This document shows, one piece after another, positions 43,906-54,300 of a stretch of 64,000 nucleotides of DNA (the first letter of the stretch is position 1; every line of letters starts with the position of its first letter). The stretch is from Sphingomonas hylomeconis (GTDB taxonomy: Bacteria > Pseudomonadota > Alphaproteobacteria > Sphingomonadales > Sphingomonadaceae), in assembly GCF_025370105.1 (NCBI RefSeq), contig NZ_JANQBK010000008.1, forward strand, positions 1 through 64,000. Reading direction: 5' to 3'. A program made the position numbers and the translations under genes. The notes under the pieces were generated by a model. The model had not been told where the DNA came from, did not search any database, and saw only the letters and a list, made by a program, of their open reading frames with translations.

Positions 43906-44571
43906 GTGACGGATCAATTCGACGATATCGAATGGCGCGTGGCCGGCGCGCCGGTCGACTATGCCGCGGCGCTGGCCGAGATGGAGGCGCGCGCCGCCGC
44001 GGTCGTCGCGGGCACGGCGCGCGAGCTGGTCTGGCTGCTCGAACACCCGCCGGTCTATACCGCCGGCACCTCGGCCGATATCGCCGAACTGATCGACCCG
44101 CGCTTCCCGGTGGTCGATGCCGGGCGCGGCGGGCGCTATACCTATCACGGCCCGGGACAACGCATCGGCTATGTCGTGCTCGACCTGACGAAGCGCGGGC
44201 GCGACGTGCGGCGCTTCGTCCATGCGCTGGAAGGCTGGGTGATCGCGGCGCTGGGCGAGCTCGATATCGCCGCGTTCCGCGCGCCCGGCCGGATCGGCAT
44301 CTGGACGATGGACAAGGGGCGCGAAGCCAAGATCGGCGCGATCGGGGTGCGCGTGAAGCGCTGGGTCACGCTGCACGGCTTCTCCGTCAATCTTGCGCCG
44401 GACCTGGCCCATTTCGGCGGAATCGTGCCGTGCGGCATCGCCGACTACGGCGTGACGAGCGCGCAGGCGCTGGGCAAGGCGGCCGGGCTTGCAACTTTCG
44501 ACGCCGCCCTTGCGTTGCACCGCAATGCGTTTCTCGAAACACTTTCTTGCGGCGCAGAAAACTGTGCTTGA
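43906..44571 (+). CDS. lipB: Lipoyl(octanoyl) transferase
   Basis: LipB moves octanoyl groups from ACP to lipoyl domains such as those of GcvH and 2-oxoacid dehydrogenases. [20 protein letters not shown], the lysine motif [20 protein letters not shown], and the catalytic cysteine in [16 protein letters not shown] are all present. Two GTG codons in a row (43903, 43906) are possible starts; I use the second, giving 221 residues. It diverges from the membrane pair. Confidence 0.94.
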   Translation: MTDQFDDIEWRVAGAPVDYAAALAEMEARAAAVVAGTARELVWLLEHPPVYTAGTSADIAELIDPRFPVVDAGRGGRYTYHGPGQRIGYVVLDLTKRGRDVRRFVHALEGWVIAALGELDIAAFRAPGRIGIWTMDKGREAKIGAIGVRVKRWVTLHGFSVNLAPDLAHFGGIVPCGIADYGVTSAQALGKAAGLATFDAALALHRNAFLETLSCGAENCA

Positions 44572-44660
44572 GGCGTTTCGGTAATCAGACTAACGTCCGG
44601 TCCGGTTTGGGTATTATGGCCAACAGGCGTTACCAATCCATTTTCTAGGGAGCTTTTCAA

Positions 44661-44936
44661 ATGCGTGCACTCATCTCCAAGGTCCTCACTGGTTCGATGA
44701 TCGCCGGCGCGGCGCTGATGGTTTCGGCCTGCGGCCCGAAGACCGAGACGACCACCGAGAACACGATGGTTACCGATCTGAACGCCACGGAAGGCATGGA
44801 CACGATGTCCGACAACATGACCTCGGTCGATGGCGCAATGGGCAATGACATGGGCAACGGCATGGCGCCGGACACCATGATGACCAACGACACCACGATG
44901 ATGTCGAACACCACGACGACCAACACCACGATGTAA
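44661..44936 (+). CDS. Small Thr/Met/Asn-rich lipoprotein
   Basis: The product (91 residues) begins MRALISKVLTGSMIAGAALM and has a lipobox at VSAC. The mature part is a low-complexity run of Thr, Met, Asn and Asp (TMMTNDTTMMSNTTTTNTTM). Such short lipoproteins are common in sphingomonads and have no known role. AGGGAGC lies upstream. A strong terminator follows, so it is probably a single well-expressed gene. Confidence 0.75.
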   Translation: MRALISKVLTGSMIAGAALMVSACGPKTETTTENTMVTDLNATEGMDTMSDNMTSVDGAMGNDMGNGMAPDTMMTNDTTMMSNTTTTNTTM

Positions 44937-44965
44937 TCCAGCCTCACGGCTTGATTTATCGACGG

Positions 44966-44993
44966 GGCCGTCCGGGAAACCGGGCGGCCTTTT
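44966..44993 (+). terminator. Rho-independent terminator after the small lipoprotein gene
   Basis: GGCCGTCCGG pairs with CCGGGCGGCC, with one G-T pair, around GAAA, followed by TTTT. It lies about 30 bases past the stop. Confidence 0.85.
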
Positions 44994-45091
44994 CGATTCC
45001 GGCCGGGAAAAGGGCTGTTCGGCAGGAAAAGGGTTGGGCCGCGGCGCAAAACGCCGTAACCACGCGTTAAGTGTATTCAGGTGAGGTTTCG

Positions 45092-45772
45092 ATGACTGTG
45101 TTGCGTACCATCTTTGCCGCGACGCTCGCGGTGTCGGCGCTGGCGCCGCTGCCGGCCTCGGCGCAGTTCTTCATGAAATCGTACGATTTCAGCGGCGCGC
45201 CGGTGCGCGGCGACGAGGCGATCATCGGGCTCGACATGCCCGACGCGACCGAGGCGGAGCTCGACGCCGGGCTGGTATGGAACCTGCGCGCCGCGCTCAA
45301 CATCGCCGCGCTGCAATGCCAGTTCGCGCCGACCCTGCTGACCGTGCCGCAATATAACCTTATGATGCTCGATCACGCCGCCGAGCTGAAATCGACCTAT
45401 GCGACGCTGACCAACTATTTCAAGCGCAAGAACAAGGCGCCCAAGGCGGCGCAGACCGCGCTCGATCAGTTCGGCACGCGCGTCTATGGCAGCTATTCGA
45501 CCACGTCGGCGCAGCTCGGCTTCTGCCAGACCGCGTCGAACATCGGCCGCGCCGCGATCTTCGCGCCGCGCGGCGCGCTGCACACCGTCGCCAAGCGCCG
45601 GCTGCGCGAGATGCGCAACGCGCTGGTGCCGTATGGCGAACAGCGTTTCCCGCGTGGCATCGGCTTCGACGATCGCCGCGTGCTGCTGCCGCGGCTCGAC
45701 GCGATGTGCTGGAAGAAGAACGAGTGGAACGAGAAGAAGTGCGGCAGCAACGTGCAGTGGGTGATGCAATAG
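45092..45772 (+). CDS. Exported protein of unknown function
   Basis: A signal peptide, MTVLRTIFAATLAVSALAPL then PASAQ, precedes a mature region of about 200 residues with several cysteines (LQCQF, GFCQT, AMCWKK, KKCGS). The mature part is mainly helical (LDHAAELKSTYATLTNYFKR). I recognise no domain. The ATG at 45092 is preferred because it gives a clean signal peptide; an earlier in-frame GTG exists. A family-A repeat follows directly. Confidence 0.7.
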   Translation: MTVLRTIFAATLAVSALAPLPASAQFFMKSYDFSGAPVRGDEAIIGLDMPDATEAELDAGLVWNLRAALNIAALQCQFAPTLLTVPQYNLMMLDHAAELKSTYATLTNYFKRKNKAPKAAQTALDQFGTRVYGSYSTTSAQLGFCQTASNIGRAAIFAPRGALHTVAKRRLREMRNALVPYGEQRFPRGIGFDDRRVLLPRLDAMCWKKNEWNEKKCGSNVQWVMQ

Positions 45773-45775
45773 GCT

Positions 45776-45924
45776 CTACTCCTCCCCGGCACGGGGAGGG
45801 GGACCATTTGCTTCTTTAGCAAATGGTGGAGGGGGCGGGCCGGCAACGTGCCGCTCGTGGAGAGCCCGCTCCACCATTCGCGTAAAGAACGCGAACGGTC
45901 CCCCTCCCCGGCACGGGGAGAAAT
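45776..45924. repeat. Palindromic repeat, family A (copy 3), between convergent genes
   Basis: The ends are TACTCCTCCCCGGCACGGGG and CCCCTCCCCGGCACGGGGAG. The left inner hairpin has arms CCATTTGC and GCAAATGG around TTCTTTA (45804-45826). The right inner hairpin has ACCATTCGCGT and ACGCGAACGGT around AAAGA. It fills almost the whole gap between the 45092 gene and queE. Confidence 0.85.
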
Positions 45925-45928
45925 TGAG

Positions 45929-46561
45929 TTACCGCAGGCCGAGCAGCTTGTGCGTCTGGATCGTCAGCCGCCACCGCGGCCGCGCCATCACCGTATCTAT
46001 CGCCGCGGCATGATTGGCCTGCGCGTTGGCATCGTCCATCGGCTGGAGCAGGAAATGGGCGAAATCCCAGCCTTCCAGCGCGGCGATATCGGTGCCCGCC
46101 TGCGGCCAGACCAGCTTCAGCTCGTCGCCCGATCGCTGCACGACGTGGCTGCCGGCCTTGGGGCTGATGCACACCCAGTCGATCCCGGGATGCACCGCGA
46201 TCGTGCCGTTGCTCTCGATCGCGATCTCGAACCCCTGAGCGTGCAGCGCATCGACCAGCGCATCGTCGATCTGCAGCATCGGCTCGCCGCCGGTAAGCAC
46301 GACGAAGCGGCTCTCCGCCCCCTCGCCCCAGAACGCCGCCGCCGCCCCGGCAAGCGCCGCCGCATCGGCAAACTTGCCGCCGCCCAGCCCGTCGGTGCCG
46401 ACGAAATCGGTGTCGCAGAAGCGGCACACCGCGGTGGCGCGATCCTGCTCGCGCCCGCTCCACAGGTTGCACCCGGCAAAGCGCACGAACACCGCACGAC
46501 GCCCGGCATGAACCCCCTCGCCCTGCAGCGTGAGGAACATCTCCTTGACCGCATAGGCCAT
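45929..46561 (-). CDS. queE: 7-carboxy-7-deazaguanine synthase
   Basis: QueE is a radical SAM enzyme that makes the deazaguanine ring in queuosine synthesis. The cluster motif is stretched (RFAGCNLWSGREQD then VCRFCDTDF), a C-X14-C-X2-C form known in some proteobacterial QueE proteins rather than the classic CX3CX2C. VVLTGGEPMLQID and ISPKAG support the call. It has 210 residues. It lies two bases after the queC stop, in a queC-queE unit. Confidence 0.94.
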   Translation of the reverse strand: MAYAVKEMFLTLQGEGVHAGRRAVFVRFAGCNLWSGREQDRATAVCRFCDTDFVGTDGLGGGKFADAAALAGAAAAFWGEGAESRFVVLTGGEPMLQIDDALVDALHAQGFEIAIESNGTIAVHPGIDWVCISPKAGSHVVQRSGDELKLVWPQAGTDIAALEGWDFAHFLLQPMDDANAQANHAAAIDTVMARPRWRLTIQTHKLLGLR

Positions 46562-46563
46562 GG

Positions 46564-47259
46564 CTAGACCGCGTAGGCCGTCGGGTCGGGCAAACCGGCT
46601 TCTTCGAACCCCTTGGCGCGCAGCCGGCAGCTGTCGCACTGCCCGCAATGCAGCCCACCCGGCGCCGGATCGTAGCATGACCAGCTGAGCCCGGCATCGA
46701 GCCCGAGCCGCGCCGCCTCGCGCACGATATCGGCCTTGGTCATGTGCTGCAGCGGCGCCTGGATGCGGAACGGCGCGCCCTCCACGCCGGCCTTGGTGGC
46801 GAGCTCGGCGAGGTTCTCGAACGCGGCGATGAATTCCGGCCGGCAATCGGGATAGCCCGAATAATCCAGCGCGTTGACGCCGATATACAGGTCGCGCGCA
46901 CCCATCGCCTCGGCCCAGCCGAGCGCCAGGCTGAGGAAGATCGTGTTGCGCGCCGGCACATAGGTGACCGGAATGCCGCCCCCGTCCTCCGCGCCGACGC
47001 CGTCCTTCGGCACGTCGATATCGGCGGTCAGCGCCGAACCGCCGAACGCGGCGAGATCGAGCGGCAGGATGATATGGCGCTCGGCACCGAGCAGCGAGGC
47101 GATGCGCCGCGCCGCGGCGAGCTCGACCTGGTGGCGCTGGTTATAGTCGATCGACAACGCGAGCAGGCGATGCCCGTCTTCCTTCGCGCGCGCGGCGGAA
47201 ACCATCGAGTCCAGGCCGCCCGAGACGAGGACGACCGCATAAGTGGTGGCAGATGTCAT
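46564..47259 (-). CDS. queC: 7-cyano-7-deazaguanine synthase
   Basis: QueC converts carboxy-deazaguanine to preQ0 with ATP and ammonia. The pyrophosphatase P-loop is [34 protein letters not shown] and the zinc-binding cluster [19 protein letters not shown] are present. It has 231 residues. The start at 47259 is chosen by homology. It precedes queE in the same direction. I see no preQ1 riboswitch in its leader. Confidence 0.95.
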   Translation of the reverse strand: MTSATTYAVVLVSGGLDSMVSAARAKEDGHRLLALSIDYNQRHQVELAAARRIASLLGAERHIILPLDLAAFGGSALTADIDVPKDGVGAEDGGGIPVTYVPARNTIFLSLALGWAEAMGARDLYIGVNALDYSGYPDCRPEFIAAFENLAELATKAGVEGAPFRIQAPLQHMTKADIVREAARLGLDAGLSWSCYDPAPGGLHCGQCDSCRLRAKGFEEAGLPDPTAYAV

Positions 47260-47298
47260 GATGGCGCCTCCGCTATGCTCATGGCTCAGCCAGCGCAA

Positions 47299-47326
47299 CG
47301 AAAAACGGGCCGCCCGTGAGCGGCCC
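47299..47326 (-). terminator. Terminator after the exported protein gene at 47420
   Basis: On the minus strand GGGCCG pairs with CGGCCC (loop CTCACGGG) and is followed by GTTTTTCG. It lies about 95 bases past that gene's stop and just upstream of queC, separating the two transcripts. Confidence 0.75.
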
Positions 47327-47419
47327 AGGGGTGGCTGATGACAGCCCGTCTAGGGAGAAGCTGTGGCCGAACGAATTAGGTCACGCACGCATCATAGCTC
47401 AGGGTTCGTAAAACTTCGC

Positions 47420-47833
47420 TTAACGCGGCCCGCCGCCGGTGCCGCAATGGCCGATGCGGTGCCCCTCGAATTCGGTATCGAACGGTGCGCCGTCGAGAAT
47501 CCCCTGCGTCTGCAAGCGGAATTGCGTGCGATCCTCGATGTTGATCGTGCTGCGGCCGTGGCCCGCGCCGGGGCAGGTATAATGGACCGTGGCCGAACGC
47601 GGATCGTTGACCACCACGAAGCGCGAGCATTGTGCGCCGCCATGCTCGATCTGCATCAGCGATCTTGGATCGGCGACGCAGAGCGAGCGCGACGCGCCGT
47701 CCTTTTCCTTGAGCAGCCATTGCCCCGGCTGGACCGCTTCCAGTGCGGCCAGGCGTGGCGCCTGCGCGGCGCCGGCGGCCCCGCCCGCGGCGGCCAGGAA
47801 CAGCAGCCCCATCCACGCCCGTCGACCTACCAT
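47420..47833 (-). CDS. Exported cysteine-containing protein, DUF3617-like
   Basis: This 137-residue protein has a signal peptide (MVGRRAWMGLLFLAAAGGAA). LEAVQPGQWLLKEKDGASRS, SLCVADPRSLMQIEHGGAQC, VHYTCPGAGHGR and the C-terminal EGHRIGHCG give four cysteines, likely in disulfides. The GxW-C-C-C pattern resembles DUF3617-type envelope proteins. The ATG at 47833 gives a proper signal peptide; an upstream in-frame stretch to 47989 overlaps hslO and is rejected. Confidence 0.65.
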   Translation of the reverse strand: MVGRRAWMGLLFLAAAGGAAGAAQAPRLAALEAVQPGQWLLKEKDGASRSLCVADPRSLMQIEHGGAQCSRFVVVNDPRSATVHYTCPGAGHGRSTINIEDRTQFRLQTQGILDGAPFDTEFEGHRIGHCGTGGGPR

Positions 47834-47927
47834 CACGCCCGTCCCCTGGCCACGCCGCACCCCATAAGCGATCGGCCGATCGCCCGGTTGCGTATTTGGG
47901 GACGCGCGGTGCGCGAGACAATGACGC

Positions 47928-48839
47928 TTACGAAACGATTGCGCTGACCGGCACGGGAAACTTGGTCGAGCAGAACTGGCAATCGACATGGATCAGCCCG
48001 TTCTCGTCGGCCATGTCGGCCTGCTCCTCGGGCGGGAACTGGCCGAGCACGCCGGCGATATAGTCGGGCGAACAGCGGCAGCCGCGCGCCAGCGGCACCT
48101 GCGACAGCAGCCGCACTTCCTCTTCCTCGTTGAACAATCGCCAGACGAGCGTCTCGAGCGGCAGTGCCGGATCGGCGAGCTCGTCCGCGCCCATCGTGCC
48201 GCCGAGGATCGCGACATGCTCCCATTCGGGATGATCGAGCCGCACGTGCAGCCGCTCGCGGCCATCCTCGCCCTCGGGCAGATGCTGCAGGAACAGGCCA
48301 CCGGCGACATGGCGACCGTCCGCCCGGCGCTTGATGCCGAGCCGCACCAGGCTCGGGATCTGCTCCGACTGGATGAAATAGCTCTCCGCCGCGTCGGCCA
48401 GCGTCGCGCCGTCGAGCGGCACGATGCCCTGATAGCGTTCCTTGGTCGCCGCCTGGTCGAACGTGATCGCGAGATAGCCGGTGCCGAACAAGGCGAACAG
48501 GCTGGGATCCTCCGGCCCGGCGGCGAGCCGCTCGGCATCGTATTGCACGTAACCGCGCAGCTCGCCGGCCTTATAGTCGCACACCAGCAGCTTCACGACG
48601 CCGCTCTCGGTCTGCGCCTGCAGCGTCAGCTGGCCGCCGGCATCCTTGAGCGTCGAGCCGAGCAACGCGGCGAGCGTCAGCGCTTCCGCCAGCAGCGCCT
48701 CGATCGGCGGCGGATAGGCGTGCGCGGCAAGGATCGTGTCGAGCGTGGCGCCCAGGCGCACGACGCGGCCGCGGGCGTGCCGCGCGGGAATGGTGAATCC
48801 GAGCGCGCGGTCGGTGTCGGTCATCGTGATATCGTCCAT
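47928..48839 (-). CDS. hslO: Hsp33 redox-regulated chaperone
   Basis: Hsp33 is a holdase activated by oxidation. The zinc-binding cysteines are seen as GCRCSPDY and DCQFCSTKF near the C-terminus, the usual CxC plus CxxC set. The N-terminal domain has FTIPARHARGRVVRLGATLD and LLVCDYKAGELRGYVQYD. The length of 303 residues is typical. It is 32 bases downstream of argF on the same strand, an order often seen in sphingomonads (argD-argF-hslO). Confidence 0.95.
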   Translation of the reverse strand: MDDITMTDTDRALGFTIPARHARGRVVRLGATLDTILAAHAYPPPIEALLAEALTLAALLGSTLKDAGGQLTLQAQTESGVVKLLVCDYKAGELRGYVQYDAERLAAGPEDPSLFALFGTGYLAITFDQAATKERYQGIVPLDGATLADAAESYFIQSEQIPSLVRLGIKRRADGRHVAGGLFLQHLPEGEDGRERLHVRLDHPEWEHVAILGGTMGADELADPALPLETLVWRLFNEEEEVRLLSQVPLARGCRCSPDYIAGVLGQFPPEEQADMADENGLIHVDCQFCSTKFPVPVSAIVS

Positions 48840-48871
48840 CGCCGTCCAGATAGGAACGCGCGGCGGCTAAC

Positions 48872-49792
<921 letters not shown>

Positions 49793-49796
49793 TCTA

Positions 49797-49931
49797 TATC
49801 CTCCCCGGCACGGGGAGGGGGACCACGCGCTTCTTCAGCGCGTGGTGGAGGGGGGCCTCCCCAAGCGCTGCGCTCCCGGCGAACCCCCTCCACCACTGCG
49901 TGGTCCCCCTCCCCGTTCCGGGGAGGATATT
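49797..49931. repeat. Palindromic repeat, family A (copy 4), between argD and argF
   Basis: The ends are ATATCCTCCCCGGCACGGGG and CCCCGTTCCGGGGAGGATAT, matching even in the outermost ATATCC and GGATAT. The left inner hairpin has CCACGCGC and GCGCGTGG around TTCTTCA (49823-49845). The right one is ACCACTGCGTGGT. The right end reaches the argD stop codon and the left end lies 4 bases from the argF start. Confidence 0.87.
49800..49804 (-). promoter_or_regulatory. Repeat-derived Shine-Dalgarno of argF
   Basis: On the minus strand the repeat arm ends GGGGAGGATAT, putting GGAGG seven bases before the argF ATG at 49792. It is the only plausible ribosome site there. Confidence 0.7.
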
Positions 49932-51126
49932 AGTCATCGCTTGGCGGCACGAACGAGCGCGCGCCGGCGCTCAGCCGCTCGATGCAGTCGGCGACATGGC
50001 TCTCGTCGATCACCAGCGGCGGCAGCACGCGGAACACGTTCTCGCCCGCCGCGACCGTCAGCAGCCCGTGATTGTCGCGCAGGTGCGCGACGAAATCGCG
50101 GCTCACCGCCGGCTCCTTCATCTTGATGCCGAGCATCAGCCCCTTGCCGCGGATCTCCTCGAACAGGTGATCGTGGTTGGGGATGAGCTGTTCGAACGCC
50201 GCGCGCAGCCGATCGCCCATCTGTTCGACATGCGGCAGGAAATCGGGCTCGAGCATCACATCGAGCACCGCCTGCCCCGCCGCCATGGCGAGCGGGTTGC
50301 CGCCATAGGTCGAGCCGTGCGTGCCGAACACCATGCCCTTGGCCGCTTCCTCGGTGGCGAGGCACGCGCCCAGGGGGAAGCCCGCGCCGATGCCCTTGGC
50401 GACCGTCATGATATCGGGCTCGATGCCGTAATGCTCGTACGCCCACATCTTGCCGGTGCGGCCATAGCCGCACTGGATCTCGTCGAGGATCAGCAGCAGG
50501 CCATGCTCGTCGCATGCCTTGCGCAGGCCCTGGATGAATTCGGGCGTGCCTGCGGTCATCCCGCCCTCGCCCTGGATCGTCTCGACCAGGAAGCCGGCGG
50601 TCTGATCGTCGATCGCGGCCAGCGCGCCCTCCAGATCGTTGAACTTCACATAATCGAAGCCCGGCAGCAGCGGCTCGAAGCCGTCGCGCATCTTGGGCTG
50701 GTCGGTGGCGGAGATCGCGCCGATCGAGCGGCCGTGGAACGCGTTCTTGAACGTGATCAGCTTGTGCCGCTCGGGGTTGCCGGCGACATAATGATAGCGC
50801 CGCGCGGTCTTGATCGCGCATTCGATCGCCTCGACGCCCGAATTGGTGAAGAACACCGTATCGGCGAACGAATGATCGACGATGCGCTGCGCCAGCGCCT
50901 CGCCCTGGGGGCTGCCGTACAGGTTCGACACATGCATCAGCGTCGCGGCCTGCTCGGCGATCGCCTTGACCAAATGCGGGTGGCCGTGGCCGAGCGCGTT
51001 GACCGCGATGCCGGCGGCGAAATCGAGATATTGCTCGCCCTGCTCGCCGTAGAGATACACGCCCTCGCCGCGCACCGGGCGTACGCCGCAACGCGGGTAC
51101 ACGGGCATCAGGGGGGTGATCGGCAC
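49930..51126 (-). CDS. argD: Acetylornithine/succinyldiaminopimelate aminotransferase
   Basis: ArgD is a class III PLP aminotransferase in arginine (and often lysine) synthesis. ITPLMPVYPRCGVRPVRGEG, FAAGIAVNALGHGHPHLV, FTNSGVEAIECAIKTARRYH and LILDEIQCGYGRTGKMWAYE are typical, with the PLP lysine in TVAKGIGAGFPLGA. I choose the GTG at 51126 (398 residues) because it has GGGAGA upstream and the usual ITPLMPVYPRCG front; ATG 51108 is internal. A strong hairpin sits 23 bases upstream. Confidence 0.95.
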   Translation of the reverse strand: MPITPLMPVYPRCGVRPVRGEGVYLYGEQGEQYLDFAAGIAVNALGHGHPHLVKAIAEQAATLMHVSNLYGSPQGEALAQRIVDHSFADTVFFTNSGVEAIECAIKTARRYHYVAGNPERHKLITFKNAFHGRSIGAISATDQPKMRDGFEPLLPGFDYVKFNDLEGALAAIDDQTAGFLVETIQGEGGMTAGTPEFIQGLRKACDEHGLLLILDEIQCGYGRTGKMWAYEHYGIEPDIMTVAKGIGAGFPLGACLATEEAAKGMVFGTHGSTYGGNPLAMAAGQAVLDVMLEPDFLPHVEQMGDRLRAAFEQLIPNHDHLFEEIRGKGLMLGIKMKEPAVSRDFVAHLRDNHGLLTVAAGENVFRVLPPLVIDESHVADCIERLSAGARSFVPPSDD

Positions 51127-51148
51127 AGCAAGTCTCCCGAAAAGAGAA

Positions 51149-51169
51149 GGGCGGCCAAAACGGCCGCCC
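51149..51169 (-). terminator. Hairpin in the argD leader: terminator or attenuator
   Basis: On the minus strand GGGCGGCC pairs with GGCCGCCC around GTTTT, followed by TTCTCTTTT. It lies past the RND pump gene and only 23 bases before argD, leaving no room for a promoter between. So it either attenuates argD or is read through. A weak promoter candidate (TTGCGC, 17 bases, TAAAAA) lies just upstream of it. Confidence 0.5.
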
Positions 51170-51229
51170 GAGCAGGTTTTTAGGCACGTTCCTCTAAGAG
51201 CGCAACACCACCCGCGCGCAGCACAACAA

Positions 51230-51308
51230 CCTTCTTCTCCGCGTCTCCGCGGCTCCGCGTGAACCACCCTTCTCGTCCACGCGGAGACGCGGAGACGCGG
51301 AGAAGAAA
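51230..51308. repeat. Palindromic repeat, family H
   Basis: Left arm CTTCTTCTCCGCGTCTCCGC and right arm CGGAGACGCGGAGAAGAA are complementary and themselves made of a repeated CGCGGAGA unit. The centre is about 20 bases long. It starts 3 bases after the RND gene stop. Similar CGCGGAGACGCGGAGA repeats are familiar from other proteobacteria. Confidence 0.8.
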
Positions 51309-51311
51309 AAT

Positions 51312-54300
51312 TCATGCTGCCGCAGGAACAGCCGCCAATCTTTTCGCCTCGTCGCCGCGCACGGCGAGCAGGTACATCACCGGCGTGACGATGCGGCTGA
51401 GCACGGTCGAGCTCACCAGCCCGCCGATGATCACCCAGGCGAGCGGGGAATAGAGCGCCGAGCCGCCCAGCGCCAAGGGCAGCAGCCCGCCGATCGCCGT
51501 CACCGAGGTCAGCAGGACGGGCAGGAAGCGGATCTCGCCGGCATGTTCGATCGCCTCGCGCAGCGCCATGCCGCGTGCGCGCAGCTGCGCGGTGAAATCG
51601 ACCAGCAGGATCGAATTCTTGATCTCGATCCCGATCAGCGCGACGAAGCCGATGATCGCCAGGAACGACAGCGAATTGCCGGTGAGCAGCAGCGCGACCA
51701 GCCCGCCGACCGTGCCGAGCGGGATCACGCCCGCCACCACGATCGTCTCCCGGAACCGCCCGAACTCGACCACCAGCACGCCGAACACGCCGAAACAGGC
51801 GAGCAAGATGATCGGCCCCAGCCCGGCGAAGTTGCGCTGCGCCGCCTCGGCCTCGCCGCCGATGCTGAAAATATAGCCTTCGGGGAGCGTGATGCTCTTC
51901 AGGCGTTGCTCCACCTCCCGGTTGAGCTTGGAGGTGAGCGTGCCCGGCTGATTGTAGGCGATGATCGTCACCGTGCGCTGCAATTTGTAGCGGGTGATCA
52001 GGGGCACCACGCTCTTCAGCCGCGGCTGCGCGATCTCCAGCAGCGGCACGCTGCCACCGGCCAGTGTCGGCACATAGATGTTGCCCAGCGCCGAGACCGG
52101 CTGATCGCCCGTCATCGGCAGGCGCACCGTCACCGGCCAGGTATCGCCCTCATTGTCGCGCAGCCGGCTGACCTGCTCGCCGCTGATCGCCAGCCGCACC
52201 GCGCGTCGCGCCTCGCCCGGCGCCACGCCGAGCAGCCCGGCCTTGGCCTCGTCCAGCCCGAGATCGAGATCGATCCGGTCATAGGCGATCGGGCTGTCGA
52301 TATCGCGCAGGCCGGGCACGCTCTGCATCGCCGTCACCACCTTGTCGGACAATGTCTTCAGCACCGCGATATCCGGCCCGCGCACGCGGATCGCGATCGG
52401 CGCCTCGACCGGCGGGCCGTTCTCGAAATTGACCACGGTCACGCGCGCATCGGGGAAATCGGCCAGCGCGCGGCGCAGCCGTGCCAGCACCTTGGGGCTC
52501 TCGCGCACGTCCCAGCTCGCCATCGTCGCGAAGATGTCGCCGTAGCGCGCGCGTTCGTCGCGCGGCATGATGTTGTAGAAGATCTGCGGATTGCCGCGCC
52601 CGGCATTCTGCATCAGGTTCACGACGGCGCCTTCGCGCCGCAGGATCGCCGCGACATCGCGCACCGCCTTGTCGGTCACCGGGATCGTGCTGCCTTCGGG
52701 CGTCTCGACGCGGACCAGAAAATAGGGCGTCTCGGCCGCCGGGAACAGGCTGAAGCCGAGCACCGGCACCAGCGCGAAGGCGCCGACGCACAGCGCCATC
52801 GCTGCCCAGAACCATGTCCGCGGCCGGTTCAGCGCGGCGTGCAGCAGCGGCGCATAGAAGCGATGGATGCCGCCCATCAGCCCGCGCAGCAACGCATTGC
52901 CCTCCGCGCCGTGCGGCCTGAGCAGCCGGCTGGCGACGAACGGAATGATCGTCAGCGACACGAACAGCGAACTCGCCACCGTCACCATCACGGCGAGCGG
53001 CAGCCCGCGCACGAAATCGCCCGCGCCCTCGGGCAGGAAGACCAGCGGCAGAAAGGCGAAGATCAGCACGCCGGTCGCGCCGAGCACCGCCGCGCCGATC
53101 TCGCGCGTGCCGTTGATCGCCGCGTCGACCGGCGTGTCGCCACCGCGGATGTGGCGCTCGATATTCTCGGTGACGACGATCGAATCGTCGACCAGCAGGC
53201 CGAGCGAGATGATGAATCCGGAAATGCTGATCTGGTTAAGCGAATGGCCGAACAGCGCGAGCAGGAACACCCCCATCGCCAGGCTGAGCGGGATCGAGAT
53301 CGCGACGATGATCGCCGGGCGAAAGCCGAGCGGCAGGATCGTGATCAGGACCAGCGCCAGCGCGATGACGAAATCGCGCGTCAGCTGCGCGAGCTTCTGC
53401 TGGATGTCGCGGCTCTGGTCGAAGGCGGTGTCCAGCCGCATGTCCGGCGGCAGGTCCGCCCTGAACGCATCGACCGCGGCGACCAGATCGTTGCGCAACG
53501 TGCCGGCATCGACCTCGTCCTTCTGCCGGATCGTCACCCACAAGGCACGATGCCCGTTGAAGCGCGCGATATGCGTCCGCTCCGCCTCCGCCCAGCCGAC
53601 CGTGGCGATATCCCCCACGCGCACCAGCCGCCCGTCATTCGCGCGTACCGCCACGTCGCGTACGGCGTCGATCGTGCGATAGGCGCCGCCGGCCGCGATA
53701 TTGTAGCGCCGCCCGGCGGCATTGACCGATCCTGCCGGCAGATCCACCCCGCCCTGCGCGATCGCATTGGCCACCATGGCCGCCGGCAGCCGTGCCTCGG
53801 CCAGCCTGCCGGCATCGATCGCCACCCGCACTTCCGGCGCCGCCGCCGCATCGATCGCGCTCTGCCGCACGCCCGGCACGACGTTCAGCCGGTCGCGCAG
53901 ATCCTCGGCATATTTGCGCATCCGCCGCCAGCTCGCCGTGTCGCTGACCAGCGCCAGTTGCAGCACCCCCGCCTCGGTGGTGCGCGGGCGGCGGAAGGCG
54001 ATGCGCTGGATGCCCTGCGGCAGGCGATCGCGCACCGATTGCACTTCGCGCACCACACGGTCGAGCGACTGTTCGGCATCGGTGCCATGTTCGAAATCGA
54101 CCACCACCACCGCCGCGCCGTCGGTGCTGGTCGAATGAATCTCGCGCACATGATCCAGGCCCTGCAGCACGTCCTCGAGCGGCTTGGCGACCGTCTCCTC
54201 CATGTCGGCGGCATCGGCACCCGGCAGGATCACGGTGGTCACCACGACGGCAATCGGGAAATGCGGATCGACCGAGCGGGGGATCGACAGGAAGGCCGAC

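Noticed and set aside
47834..47989. N-terminal extension of the exported protein to 47989
   Set aside because: It would overlap the 3' end of hslO and hide the clear signal peptide at MVGRRAWMG.
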